A DNA stretch of 64,000 nucleotides. It comes from Nocardia grenadensis NBRC 108939. Lineage in GTDB: Bacteria; Actinomycetota; Actinomycetes; Mycobacteriales; Mycobacteriaceae. The stretch covers positions 62,001 to 126,000 of the forward strand of contig NZ_BDCJ01000006.1 of the NCBI RefSeq assembly GCF_001613445.1. Direction: 5' to 3'. Positions 8,516 to 18,797 of this stretch are shown here, piece by piece. Both the position numbers and the translations under genes were made by a program. The notes under the pieces were generated by a model. That model worked only from the letters and a program-made list of their open reading frames with translations, was not told where the DNA came from and made no database searches. Positions within the stretch are counted from its first letter, which is position 1; every line of letters starts with the position of its first letter.

Positions 8516-9033
8516 CCGCGATGACGCAGAGCCGAACACAGAGCGCCCGGGCCTATCGGCGGGTCGCCGCCGCGGTCGACGCGGTGTGCGCGATCGCCGC
8601 CGATGCCGACGCCACCACCCTCGAGGAGGTGGTCGACGCGGTGGCCGCCGAACGGGGCCGCCCGATCGAAATCGCCGATGCCGACCTCGGTCCCGGCGTC
8701 TGTGGCCAGCGTCGCTACTACCCGACCAAGGACATCATCGTGCTCGCCAGTGCGCTGCCGAGCCGGGACCATACGCTGGCCCACGAGCTGGGGCATATCG
8801 TCTTCGATCACGAGGGCGCCCCGGCCCCCGAGGTGACATTGGAGGTGAGCGACGAGCTCATCGCCTACATGCTCAGTCAGCGCGCCCATCAGGACGCGAT
8901 CGAGGACGGCGAGGACGACCAGGCCGAATGGGAGGCCGAAACTTTCGCCGCGATGCTGATGACGCGGCTGCGCGTGTTCAACAGCCGGGGCGCGGGCGTC
9001 TCGGTCCTTCGATTCGATGAGGCTCTGGGATGA
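8512..9033 (+). CDS. ImmA/IrrE-type zinc metallopeptidase
   Basis: About 173 residues. The zincin motif HELGH lies at residues 88-92 counted from the ATG at 8521, in 'DHTLAHELGHIVFDH'; a later 'AEWEAETFAAML' supplies the third-ligand glutamate region usual in ImmA/IrrE proteins. Such peptidases cleave or inactivate XRE-type repressors (ImmR, DdrO). The GTG at 8512 overlaps the upstream stop (GTGA), and ATG at 8521 is the alternative start. The 3' end overlaps the next gene by ATGA. No membrane segment, so it is cytoplasmic. The convergent HTH gene at 10285 is a candidate target, which is inference only. Confidence 0.8.
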   Translation: MTAMTQSRTQSARAYRRVAAAVDAVCAIAADADATTLEEVVDAVAAERGRPIEIADADLGPGVCGQRRYYPTKDIIVLASALPSRDHTLAHELGHIVFDHEGAPAPEVTLEVSDELIAYMLSQRAHQDAIEDGEDDQAEWEAETFAAMLMTRLRVFNSRGAGVSVLRFDEALG

Positions 9034-10052
9034 CGTTCTGGTTGACCGCCCTGATCGTCTGGGTCGCCGCGGGCGCGCGGGTGGGGCGGGTACTCGTCAA
9101 ACCCGCGACCACCGCGCGGGTGGCGATAGTGGTGGCCGTCTCGGCGGTCGCGCTGGCCTGTACCGCCGCGGTGCCCGATGTGGCACTTGCCGTCGACAAT
9201 CTACTGCCCGGTGGATTGCCGCCGGGCCCGCTGTCGGAGGGGCTGGTGGTCTCCGCGTGGCTGCTCTTCGCCGCCGCGACCTCGGTGGTGGCCTCGGCCG
9301 CCTGGCCGGTGGTCTCACGTCGTAACCTGCGCCAGATCGCCGGAGGTATTTACGGAACCGGTCTCTTCGCCGTCGCCGGCGCCCTCAGCGCATCGTTCAC
9401 CACGGGCTGGGTGGTCACCGCGGCGGCCGGTGTCTTCATCGTGGTGACCGGGCTGCGCAACCTGAGCTGGACCGCGCTGGGCCGGGGTATCGCCGTCTAC
9501 GTCGCGGGGACCGCGCTGGTGGTCGCGCTGGCCGTCGGGCAGGTGCAGCGGGGGATTACCGGAGCTACTCGATCCGGGCCGGGCGAGCCGGCCTGGGCCT
9601 GGCCGTGCTGGCAGCTGGCCGCCTTGCTCATCGCCTTCGGCGCGGTGTGGATCGTGGTCGAGATGTGGGTGCGGGCGCGGTTGCTGCTGCGCCGCATACA
9701 GACATTGCACCGAGTCCTGGTGGAACGCTTCCCGGAGGTCGTCCAGGAGGAGACCGGGACATCGACCCAGCTCAAAGCCTCGGATCGGGTCGCGCAGATC
9801 ATGGACGCGCTGTATCTCCAGTCGGGCGGCGGTGTCGAGATCGCCACTGCCGGAGAACCTCCCGCCGCGGTGTCCGCCCGGGCGGAACGGGTGGCGCAGT
9901 GGGCCCGCAATCCGCTGGGCCGGGTCGTGGTGGACTCGCGCTGGATCGCACCGCCGAAGGGCATCAGCCCGCGCGGATGGGTGCAGGCGATCGCGGCTGC
10001 CTTCGAAGCGCAGCCGGAACCGACCGAACCCTCAGCAGTCATGGTTACGTAG
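9030..10052 (+). CDS. Multi-TM membrane protein linked to the ImmA-like peptidase (MAB_1171c-like)
   Basis: A 340-residue protein with about seven hydrophobic segments in residues 1-215 ('LTALIVWVAAGARV', 'VAIVVAVSAVALACTA', 'VVSAWLLFAAATSVVAS', 'VVTAAAGVFIVVTGL', 'VAGTALVVALAVG', 'LAALLIAFGAVWIVVEM') and a cytoplasmic C-terminal 120 residues with basic 'RARLLLRRIQTLHRVL'. Membrane proteins of this layout often follow an ImmA/IrrE peptidase gene in actinobacteria, and some are annotated as MAB_1171c-family putative transporters. It is the third gene of an overlapping unit. Transport function is unproven; a sensor or anchor role is equally possible. Confidence 0.65.
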   Translation: MTFWLTALIVWVAAGARVGRVLVKPATTARVAIVVAVSAVALACTAAVPDVALAVDNLLPGGLPPGPLSEGLVVSAWLLFAAATSVVASAAWPVVSRRNLRQIAGGIYGTGLFAVAGALSASFTTGWVVTAAAGVFIVVTGLRNLSWTALGRGIAVYVAGTALVVALAVGQVQRGITGATRSGPGEPAWAWPCWQLAALLIAFGAVWIVVEMWVRARLLLRRIQTLHRVLVERFPEVVQEETGTSTQLKASDRVAQIMDALYLQSGGGVEIATAGEPPAAVSARAERVAQWARNPLGRVVVDSRWIAPPKGISPRGWVQAIAAAFEAQPEPTEPSAVMVT

Positions 10053-10234
10053 TTGCCCGAGGTATGCGGTACACCCGTTACGTCACTGTGATTATCCTCG
10101 GCGAAGTTCGGTAATCGTGCCGAGCGGTCGGTCTGCATTCTTCCGTACGGCAGAACTTCGGACACATCGCGAGCTTTGCCGAAGGAATATTTCCCATTCA
10201 CGGGAACATCGTGGGGGATTTCCAGGACGCAGGT

Positions 10235-10276
10235 GTCGGCGCGGTGCCACCCCGACTGGGATCGCACCGCGCCGAC
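10235..10276 (-). terminator. Hairpin after the EspR-like gene
   Basis: Thirteen-base perfect arms GTCGGCGCGGTGC and GCACCGCGCCGAC with a 16-nt loop, 8 nt beyond the stop of the minus-strand regulator and facing the convergent membrane-protein gene. Confidence 0.6.
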
Positions 10277-10284
10277 GGTCTCTG

Positions 10285-10701
10285 CTATTCGGTGCCGTCC
10301 GGCGGAATTTCGGGCAAGCCTTCGCTCGCGCGCAGTTTTTCCGCCATGGAGGTGAGCAGGTTCTGCGACTCCTCCGACAGGTCGAAGGCCCGGCTGGACA
10401 GCCGGCGCAGACCGTAACCCTGTAGCTGCGATAGGAGTTCCAGGTCGTGATCGATCTTCGCGGCGTAGATGTCGTTGAAGAAGTAGTCGGGCTTCACCTT
10501 GAAGAACTTCGCCAGCGCCGCAACCGTCTCATCGGAAGGATTCGTACGCTGGCCCGACCGTAACTGCGACAGATACGGTTTGGAGATCGGATGACCGGAT
10601 GCCGTCAGGGCGGCCGCTACCTCTGCATTGGTATGCGGCTTTCGCCCCGGGGGATGCACGGTTTCGAACAGCTTGTTCAGCCGCGCCGCGAAATCAGCCA
10701 T
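10285..10701 (-). CDS. EspR-like HTH transcriptional regulator
   Basis: 138 residues from the ATG at 10701, where 'FAARLNKLFETVHPPGRKPH' begins; this aligns by eye with the start of mycobacterial EspR (132 residues). The HTH is at about residues 28-60 ('EVAAALTASG..ISKPYLSQLRSGQRTNPS'), followed by 'ETVAALAKFFKVKPDYFFND', the EspR-type linker. The C-terminal helices ('LELLSQLQGYGLRRLSSRAF') correspond to the dimerisation domain. EspR is a nucleoid-associated regulator of ESX-1 and cell-wall genes in M. tuberculosis. Here it converges on the repeat-protein/ImmA/TM operon. An upstream start at 10725 adds eight unconserved residues and was not used. Confidence 0.85.
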   Translation of the reverse strand: MADFAARLNKLFETVHPPGRKPHTNAEVAAALTASGHPISKPYLSQLRSGQRTNPSDETVAALAKFFKVKPDYFFNDIYAAKIDHDLELLSQLQGYGLRRLSSRAFDLSEESQNLLTSMAEKLRASEGLPEIPPDGTE

Positions 10702-10764
10702 TGTGAGCCGCCCAATTCCCTTCACTGTACTAACAGACGTTATCTCGGATACCTATCATTGATA

Positions 10765-11007
10765 TTAGCGGCTCAGTAACTGAAAACCTACGCCTGAATC
10801 AGGATTTCCTTGAAGCTTCCAGGCGCATATCAGTGGAAGTGGACCGTGGTGCCGCGTTTGCGGGTTGCCCGCACCGGACTTGTCGACCTCTGATACGACC
10901 AGGTAGCCGCCCGTCGCGGGGGTCTTCCCGGGCGGGCGGCCAGTAGCCTCTGGATAGCTGGTATCCCTTCCGTAGCTGTGCTGCGGCCATTGTGTGGCGT
11001 ACGACAC
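10765..11007 (-). CDS. Possible small hypothetical protein (80 aa), weak
   Basis: An 80-residue open frame upstream of the EspR-like gene on the same strand. It has an ordinary residue mix ('GGYLVVSEVDKSGAGNP') but no recognised domain, a poor ribosome-binding site and lower GC at third positions than its neighbours. The surrounding 10702-11135 gap is the most AT-rich stretch nearby and must hold the regulator's promoter. I cannot tell whether this ORF is translated. Confidence 0.25.
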   Translation of the reverse strand: MSYATQWPQHSYGRDTSYPEATGRPPGKTPATGGYLVVSEVDKSGAGNPQTRHHGPLPLICAWKLQGNPDSGVGFQLLSR

Positions 11008-11135
11008 GTCTACCGAAAGCTGAGATGAACGTTCAACCTACCGGCTGAATTTCGTGAAGGACACTGGACCCGTACGAGGGCGACTGTGGTGCGCACGGGC
11101 CGATGTCCTGTCGCAATAGGGAATTCGAGGCGCCG

Positions 11136-13714
<2,579 letters not shown>

Positions 13715-13727
13715 CCACCTGCGTTTC

Positions 13728-13758
13728 CCGGCCCCGAACACCTGGTGTTCGGGGCCGG
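13728..13758 (+). terminator. Terminator after cyp125
   Basis: CCGGCCCCGAACACC and GGTGTTCGGGGCCGG form a perfect 15-bp stem around one T, followed by AAATATTTGT, 13 nt after the cyp125 stop. Confidence 0.75.
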
Positions 13759-13963
13759 AAATATTTGTGGGGGTCGGTGTTCTGCGTGTCGGTCGTCGCG
13801 GCTCCGGCATCGGACGGGTTCCCGCCCGGCTCGAATCGCGGGGCGAGGCGCCGGGGTACCGTCGTGAATATTCCGACGACGCCGGCCGGTCCGTACCGAC
13901 CGGCACGCGGGACCCCTAGCACACCTCGGGTATCCGGCCGTGTCCGCGGATCGGCCTCCGGAC

Positions 13964-14006
13964 GAACCGAGCCCCGCACACCGGTGTGATGTGCGGGGCT
14001 CGGTTC
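13964..14006. terminator. Second hairpin between cyp125 and the SnoaL-like gene
   Basis: Perfect 17-bp stem GAACCGAGCCCCGCACA / TGTGCGGGGCTCGGTTC with a 9-nt loop, 52 nt past the stop of the minus-strand gene at 14059. The remaining 13759-13963 stretch holds nothing else I can identify. Confidence 0.6.
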
Positions 14007-14058
14007 ATACCCCGGTGGTGAGGCGGCCGGGCCGGGAGGGAAACCGGCCGGCCGCGAC

Positions 14059-14475
14059 TCAATCGACCGGTGTGGCTGTGGCCATGGCCCGGTCCACTTC
14101 CCAGAACGCGCGCAGGGCGGCGATCTTGCCCGCCTCGTCCACCTTGTAGGTGAAGACACCCTCGGCATCGATGCGGTGACCACCGAGGGTGGTGCGGATC
14201 GTCCCGGTGAAGGCGACCTCCGCGCCGCAGGCGAAGGAATCACCGAACAGGAACTCGATCGAATCCGTCCCCGCGATGGCCTTGTCCCAGAATGCCCCGA
14301 TTGCCTCCGGCCCCCGATGTCCCTTGCCCTCCGGGTCGAAACCGGAGGGGCCGACGGGATCTTCCACGATGCTGTCCGCCGCGAACAATGCGAGCCAGGC
14401 GTCCTTGTCCCGGGCACGTACGGCGGCCTGGGAGGCCAGCCCGGCCGCGCGGGCGGGATGTTCCTCGCTGCTCAT
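14059..14475 (-). CDS. SnoaL/NTF2-like protein, ketosteroid-isomerase fold
   Basis: 138 residues with the cone-shaped NTF2-like pattern: 'AAVRARDKDAWLALFAADSI' then 'DPVGPSGFDPEGKGHRGPEAIGAFWD' and C-terminal 'KVDEAGKIAALRAFWEVD'. Members include delta5-3-ketosteroid isomerases, polyketide cyclases and small-molecule hydratases. It is last in the minus-strand unit after the F420-type oxidoreductase and ltp3. An isomerase or hydratase step on a steroid side-chain or ring intermediate is inferred from context; catalytic residues cannot be assigned with confidence. GAGAGG precedes the ATG. Confidence 0.75.
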   Translation of the reverse strand: MSSEEHPARAAGLASQAAVRARDKDAWLALFAADSIVEDPVGPSGFDPEGKGHRGPEAIGAFWDKAIAGTDSIEFLFGDSFACGAEVAFTGTIRTTLGGHRIDAEGVFTYKVDEAGKIAALRAFWEVDRAMATATPVD

Positions 14476-14530
14476 GGGTTCCTCTCGACAAGCCGGTGTG
14501 CCGCCACTTCCGCGGCGACACACGCGGAAG

Positions 14531-15412
14531 TCAGTTGATCGGGTTCTGGATGTACTCTTCGGCGAACTCGCGCAGCGCGTCCTGCTTCGCGGCCAGTTCG
14601 CCGTCGAATCCGATACCGGCGGCCAGCCAGGGGATCACGATCGCATCGGTGACACCGGCGTCGTACTGCTCCTGGTAGCCGTCGCGGCCGAATTTGTCGA
14701 TACAGACCGCCTGGATCTCGAACGGCACCTCGGCTCGTCCGTTTTCGGCGCGGAGTTCACCGAGCCGGGCGATGGTGGTCTGCAGATCGTCGAACTTCAT
14801 CATGGCCGAGGTCCAGCCGTCGCCGACCTTCGCGGCGCGGCGCAGTGCCACATCGGTATGACCGCCGATGTAGAACGGGACCGGCTCGCTCGGCGCCGGA
14901 CTCATCTGCAGTTCGTCGAAATCGAAGAACTCGCCGTGGAATTCGACCATGCCGCCCGCGAGGACCTTCTTGATGACCTCGATCATCTCGTCGACCCGGG
15001 CCCCGCGGCGCGCGTAGGGCACGCCGCACCATTCGAATTCCTCCGGCGCCCAGCCGATACCCACACCGAATCCGAACCGGTTACCGGACAGATTCGCCAC
15101 CGACCCGACCTGGCGGGCCAGCAGCAGCGGATTACGGGAACCGAGTTTGAGCACATTGGTGTAGAAGCGCAGCCGGGTGGTCACCGCGGCCATGGCGGTC
15201 GCGGCGATGAGCGGATCCACCCACGGTGTGTCCGGGCCCCAGAAGCGGCTGCCGTCGGGGGTGTAGGGGTACTTCGCCGCCTGGGATTTCATGTAGAACA
15301 GCGAATCCGGCAGGGCGATCGAGGTGAACCCGACCTCCTCGGCGGTCCGGGCGAGAGCGGGCAGCTGGTCCAGCGGGCTCAGCGCGACCCCGAGGCTGAA
15401 CTTCAGAGTCAT
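14531..15412 (-). CDS. LLM-class (F420-type) oxidoreductase
   Basis: A 293-residue luciferase-like TIM barrel: 'LALSPLDQLPALARTAEEVG'-type start, 'RLRFYTNVLKLGSRNPLLLA', 'GNRFGFGVGIGWAPEEFEW', and 'VPFYIGGHTDVALRRAAKVG'. This subfamily (TIGR03619-like) generally uses F420 in actinobacteria. Its ATG overlaps the ltp3 stop by 4 bp, so it is tightly coupled to the Ltp thiolase-fold gene. The substrate is probably a steroid acyl-CoA or ketone, by context only. It is a different subgroup from the second LLM protein at 18798. Confidence 0.82.
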   Translation of the reverse strand: MTLKFSLGVALSPLDQLPALARTAEEVGFTSIALPDSLFYMKSQAAKYPYTPDGSRFWGPDTPWVDPLIAATAMAAVTTRLRFYTNVLKLGSRNPLLLARQVGSVANLSGNRFGFGVGIGWAPEEFEWCGVPYARRGARVDEMIEVIKKVLAGGMVEFHGEFFDFDELQMSPAPSEPVPFYIGGHTDVALRRAAKVGDGWTSAMMKFDDLQTTIARLGELRAENGRAEVPFEIQAVCIDKFGRDGYQEQYDAGVTDAIVIPWLAAGIGFDGELAAKQDALREFAEEYIQNPIN

Positions 15413-16575
15413 CGGCGATCCGATCCCACGACCCACATGGAGAAGTACTGCGAGCCGCCGCCGTAGGCGTGACCCAGCGCCTTGCGGGCATTGTCGACCT
15501 GGTAATCACCGGCCCGGCCCATGACCTGTTTGGCGGCCTCGGCGAACCGGATCATGCCGGAGGCGCCGATCGGGTTCGAGGAGAGGACTCCGCCCGACGG
15601 GTTCACCGGCAGTGCGCCACCGATCTCGGTTTCGCCTTTGTCGGTGAGTTTCCAGCCGTCACCGGGGGCGGCGAAACCGAGGTTCTCCAGCCACATCGGT
15701 TCGAACCAGGAGAACGGGACATAGATTTCGGCGGCGTCGATCTCGGCCAGCGGATCGGTGATCCCGGCCTGCGCCCACAGGGCCTTCGCGGCAACCTGCC
15801 CGGCCTGTGGGTTCACTTGGTCGCGACCGGCGTAGGCCAGCGGTTCGGTACGCATGGCGGTAGCGTGGATCCAGCCGACCTTCTTCCCGGACGCCTCCAC
15901 CGCGGCCGCCGACTGCTCACCGCCGATGACCACGGCACAGGCGCCGTCGGAGGAGGGGCAGGTCTCGTCGAATCGGATGGGATCCCAGAGCATCTGCGAG
16001 GCCAGCACCTCTTCGGCGGTCTTGTCGCCCTGCTTGAGATGGGCATACGGGTTCTTGGCTCCGTTGCGCCGGTCCTTGGCCGCCACTGTCGCACCGATGT
16101 GCAGAGGCGCGTTCGAGCGGCGGATATAGGACCGCACATGCGGGGCGAAGTAGCCGCCGGCGCCCGCACCGACCGGCATGGTGAACGGAACCGGAATCGA
16201 CAACGCCCACATGGCATTCGATTCCGACTGCTTCTCCCAGGCGAGGGCGAGCACCTTCTCGTGCACACCGCCCTGCACCATGCTGGCGGCCACACAGGCG
16301 GTGGAACCGCCCACCGAGCCCGCGGTGTGCACGCGCAACAGCGGTTTCCCGGGGGCGCCCAGCGCGTCGGCCAGGTACAGCTCGGGCATCATCATGCCCT
16401 CGAACATGTCCGGCGCCTTACCGATGACGATGGCGTCGATATCGGCCATGGTCAGGTCGGCGTCGGCCAGCGCCCGGTCGATCGCCTCGCGGCACATCCC
16501 GGCCATCGAGACATCGCTGCGCTTGGCAACGTGATGGGTCTGTCCGGTGCCCAGCACCGCGGCGGGGAAACTCAT
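15409..16575 (-). CDS. ltp3: Ltp3-like thiolase-fold lipid-transfer/aldolase protein
   Basis: A 388-residue thiolase-superfamily protein of SCPx/Ltp type: 'GTGQTHHVAKRSDVSMAGM' start, 'AGSVGGSTACVAASMV' at the nucleophile position, and 'NPSGGVLSSNPIGASGMIR' plus 'ALGHAYGGGSQYFSMWV' near the end. In Rhodococcus, Ltp3 and Ltp4 are needed for C24-branched sterol side chains, and Ltp2 is an aldolase acting with a DUF35 partner. The same arrangement is seen here (ltp3, ltp4, DUF35). AGGAGG precedes the ATG, and 70 nt separate it from ltp4. Confidence 0.85.
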   Translation of the reverse strand: MSFPAAVLGTGQTHHVAKRSDVSMAGMCREAIDRALADADLTMADIDAIVIGKAPDMFEGMMMPELYLADALGAPGKPLLRVHTAGSVGGSTACVAASMVQGGVHEKVLALAWEKQSESNAMWALSIPVPFTMPVGAGAGGYFAPHVRSYIRRSNAPLHIGATVAAKDRRNGAKNPYAHLKQGDKTAEEVLASQMLWDPIRFDETCPSSDGACAVVIGGEQSAAAVEASGKKVGWIHATAMRTEPLAYAGRDQVNPQAGQVAAKALWAQAGITDPLAEIDAAEIYVPFSWFEPMWLENLGFAAPGDGWKLTDKGETEIGGALPVNPSGGVLSSNPIGASGMIRFAEAAKQVMGRAGDYQVDNARKALGHAYGGGSQYFSMWVVGSDRR

Positions 16576-16645
16576 CGGCCGGCCTCCTGTGTCATGCGGG
16601 ACACCCGCACCGGGTCGGCACAGCGAAGGGCTGCGCGATGGTGAT

Positions 16646-17710
16646 TCACTGTGCCTCCGAGTTCAAAACGGTCACAAGGTTCTGCTGCAGGGCCGGGCCG
16701 CTGGTGGCATGTGCCAGGGTGCGGCCCGCGGTGCCCGCCATGATGGGCAGCGCGGCGTAGCCGATGCGCTCCAGCCCGGTGGCGAACATGGGATTACCGG
16801 CCAGCGCGCCGCCGGACGGGTTGACCTTCGTCTCCGGTTTCAGGCCGAGCGCGTCGGTCAGGATGAGCTGCTGATGGCTGAACGGCGCGTGCAGTTCGGC
16901 GACGTCGATTCCGCTGGTGTCGCCGGTGGTCACCGCCTGTCCGGCGGCGGCGGCCGACGGGGAGGTGGTGAGGTCACGGGCGCCCAGCACACTGGAATCG
17001 ATCCGGTGCGCCATCCCGGTGATCCACGCGGGACGCTCGGTCAGCTCGCGGGCCCGGTCGCCGACCGCGAGCACGATGGCCGCGGCGCCGTCGGTGACGG
17101 GTGCGCAGTCGTGTTCACGGAGCGGGTCGGCGACATACGGGTTGGCGAGCAGTTCATCGACCGATTTCCTGTCGACGGTATGCGCGGCCGAGACCGCCGC
17201 CATATCGCGCTCGGTCCAGCGGCCGGCGTCCAGTCCCGCCCGGGCCTGCAGCCCGGCGATGGCCAGGGAATCCGGCCACAGGGGCGTGACCAGGTAGGGG
17301 TCGAGCTGGGTGGACAGCACCTGGCGCAGCGTGCTCGCGGAGGATTTCCCGAAGCCGTAGACCAGGGCGGTCTGTACCTGGCCGGTGCGCAGTTTCACCC
17401 ACGCTTCGTACAGCGCCCAGGCGGCGTCCATTTCCACATGGGATTCGTTGATCGGTGGTACGGCACCGATCGAATCGATGGCGGAGATGAACGAGAAGGA
17501 CCGCCCGGCCAGGTAATCCGACGATCCGGAGCACCAGAAGTCGATATCGGACTTGGTGATGCCGAGCTGGTCGTAGAGCTGCTGGAAGCAGGGCACCAGC
17601 ATCTCCACCCCGTTGGTGGTGCCGTAGGTCTCCGGCACATGCGGTGCGTGCGCGAAGCCGACGACGGCGATCTCGGTGGCGTTGTCGATGGAACGCTCGG
17701 TGATGGTCAC
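16646..17710 (-). CDS. ltp4: Ltp4-like thiolase-fold protein
   Basis: 354 residues from the GTG at 17710; this length equals M. tuberculosis Ltp4 (Rv3522) as I remember it. Motifs are 'AVVGFAHAPHVPETYGTTNG', 'FWCSGSSDYLAGRSFSFISA' and 'VNPSGGALAGNPMFATGLER'. It pairs with ltp3 downstream and the DUF35 protein 13 nt upstream. The longer open frame to 17935 is antisense-like composition inside the DUF35 gene and was rejected. Role: probable subunit of a steroid side-chain aldolase or thiolase, based on Ltp2-ChsH2 biochemistry and on genetic data for branched sterols. Confidence 0.85.
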   Translation of the reverse strand: MTITERSIDNATEIAVVGFAHAPHVPETYGTTNGVEMLVPCFQQLYDQLGITKSDIDFWCSGSSDYLAGRSFSFISAIDSIGAVPPINESHVEMDAAWALYEAWVKLRTGQVQTALVYGFGKSSASTLRQVLSTQLDPYLVTPLWPDSLAIAGLQARAGLDAGRWTERDMAAVSAAHTVDRKSVDELLANPYVADPLREHDCAPVTDGAAAIVLAVGDRARELTERPAWITGMAHRIDSSVLGARDLTTSPSAAAAGQAVTTGDTSGIDVAELHAPFSHQQLILTDALGLKPETKVNPSGGALAGNPMFATGLERIGYAALPIMAGTAGRTLAHATSGPALQQNLVTVLNSEAQ

Positions 17711-17723
17711 GCGGGGAGCCCTC

Positions 17724-18737
17724 TCACAGGTGATGCTTGTAGGTGTCGTAGTCGGCATCCGGCTCGCCGGTCGGCTCGAAGTGGCTGATATTGGCCATGG
17801 TGAAGTCCCACTCCTCGCGCGGCTTCCAGACCACCTTGACCCGCATACCCATCCGCACCTCGCTCGCGTCGCAGCCGAGCACGAGGTGCAGGAAAGGAAT
17901 ATCCGCGCCGTCGAGCAGGACATACGCCGCCACATACGGTGGTTTGATCCGCTGCCCGAGGAAGGGCACGTTCACGATGCAGAAAGTGGTGACCGTAGCG
18001 GTCTCGGCCAATTCGACCGTTTCCGCGGTGGACCGGCCGTCCATGGGGTCCACGCCGCGCGGCGGGAAGTACACCTTGCTGTGCGCATCGGCCCGCGCGC
18101 CGATGAGTTTTCCCTCTTTCAGACCGCGCAGGAACGTGCTCTCTTCGGGGGAGGCGGTGTGCTTGTAGTCCATCCCGATCGGAGTGGTGATGATGGTGAC
18201 CGGGTCGGCATCCGAGACCGGGGCCGGCTCCGCCGTCGGGGTCTCACCGGGCTCGAAGCAGACTATGTCGTGGATGGTGCCGGTGAGTTCGGCCGCCCAG
18301 CGGGCGGTCACCCGCAGGCCGGTGCCGATCTGTTCCGGGCTCTCGACATCGACCGCGTGCAGCAGTGCGGTGTCGGCGCCGTCGAGCTGGATCAGCGCGT
18401 AGGCGAACGGCCGGTCGAAGGGCTGGCCCGGCAGCGGGTCGCGGACCCAGGTCCAGGACTTCACCGTGCCGGTGGTGGCGACCTCGACGAACTCCGACAG
18501 CGGTTCCGCGGTCACCGGGTCGAATTCGGCCGGTGGCACGAGCACCCGGCCGTCCGAACCCCGGATACCGAAGACGCGTCGTTCGCGCAGGCCGGTAAGG
18601 AACTTGCCGATGATGGGTCCCACGGAGCGCGTGTAGTCGAACTCCATCCGCAGGGGCGCACTGAGCACATCGCTCGGTTTCAGTCCCGGCGGGCGTTCCT
18701 GCGTAATTACCGTGGGTGCAGTATTCCCCTGATTCAC
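17724..18737 (-). CDS. Double DUF35/OB-fold acyl-CoA-binding protein (Rv3521-like)
   Basis: 337 residues containing two DUF35 units: residues about 40-170 ('FLTGLRERRVFGIRGSDGRV', 'YALIQLDGADTALLHAVD') and 200-325 ('FLRGLKEGKLIGARADAHSK', 'AAYVLLDGADIPFLHLVLG'). The rubredoxin-like zinc ribbon that usually precedes the OB fold has lost its cysteines in both units. DUF35 proteins dock on Ltp-type thiolases and position acyl-CoA. The GTG start sits 9 nt from a KstR-like box and lacks a Shine-Dalgarno, so the message is probably leaderless. It is the first gene of the DUF35-ltp4-ltp3-LLM-SnoaL operon. Confidence 0.83.
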   Translation of the reverse strand: MNQGNTAPTVITQERPPGLKPSDVLSAPLRMEFDYTRSVGPIIGKFLTGLRERRVFGIRGSDGRVLVPPAEFDPVTAEPLSEFVEVATTGTVKSWTWVRDPLPGQPFDRPFAYALIQLDGADTALLHAVDVESPEQIGTGLRVTARWAAELTGTIHDIVCFEPGETPTAEPAPVSDADPVTIITTPIGMDYKHTASPEESTFLRGLKEGKLIGARADAHSKVYFPPRGVDPMDGRSTAETVELAETATVTTFCIVNVPFLGQRIKPPYVAAYVLLDGADIPFLHLVLGCDASEVRMGMRVKVVWKPREEWDFTMANISHFEPTGEPDADYDTYKHHL

Positions 18738-18746
18738 GATATCGAG

Positions 18747-18760
18747 TAGAACAGGTTCTT
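18747..18760. promoter_or_regulatory. KstR-like operator between DUF35 and LLM genes
   Basis: TAGAACAGGTTCTT fits TnnAACnnGTTnnA except the last base. It lies 9 nt from the DUF35 GTG (minus) and 37 nt from the LLM ATG (plus), the same geometry as the echA19/fadD19 site. Confidence 0.7.
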
Positions 18761-18797
18761 ATTCTGCTGGCAAGCAGTAGGCCGGAAGGGGTCGGAT

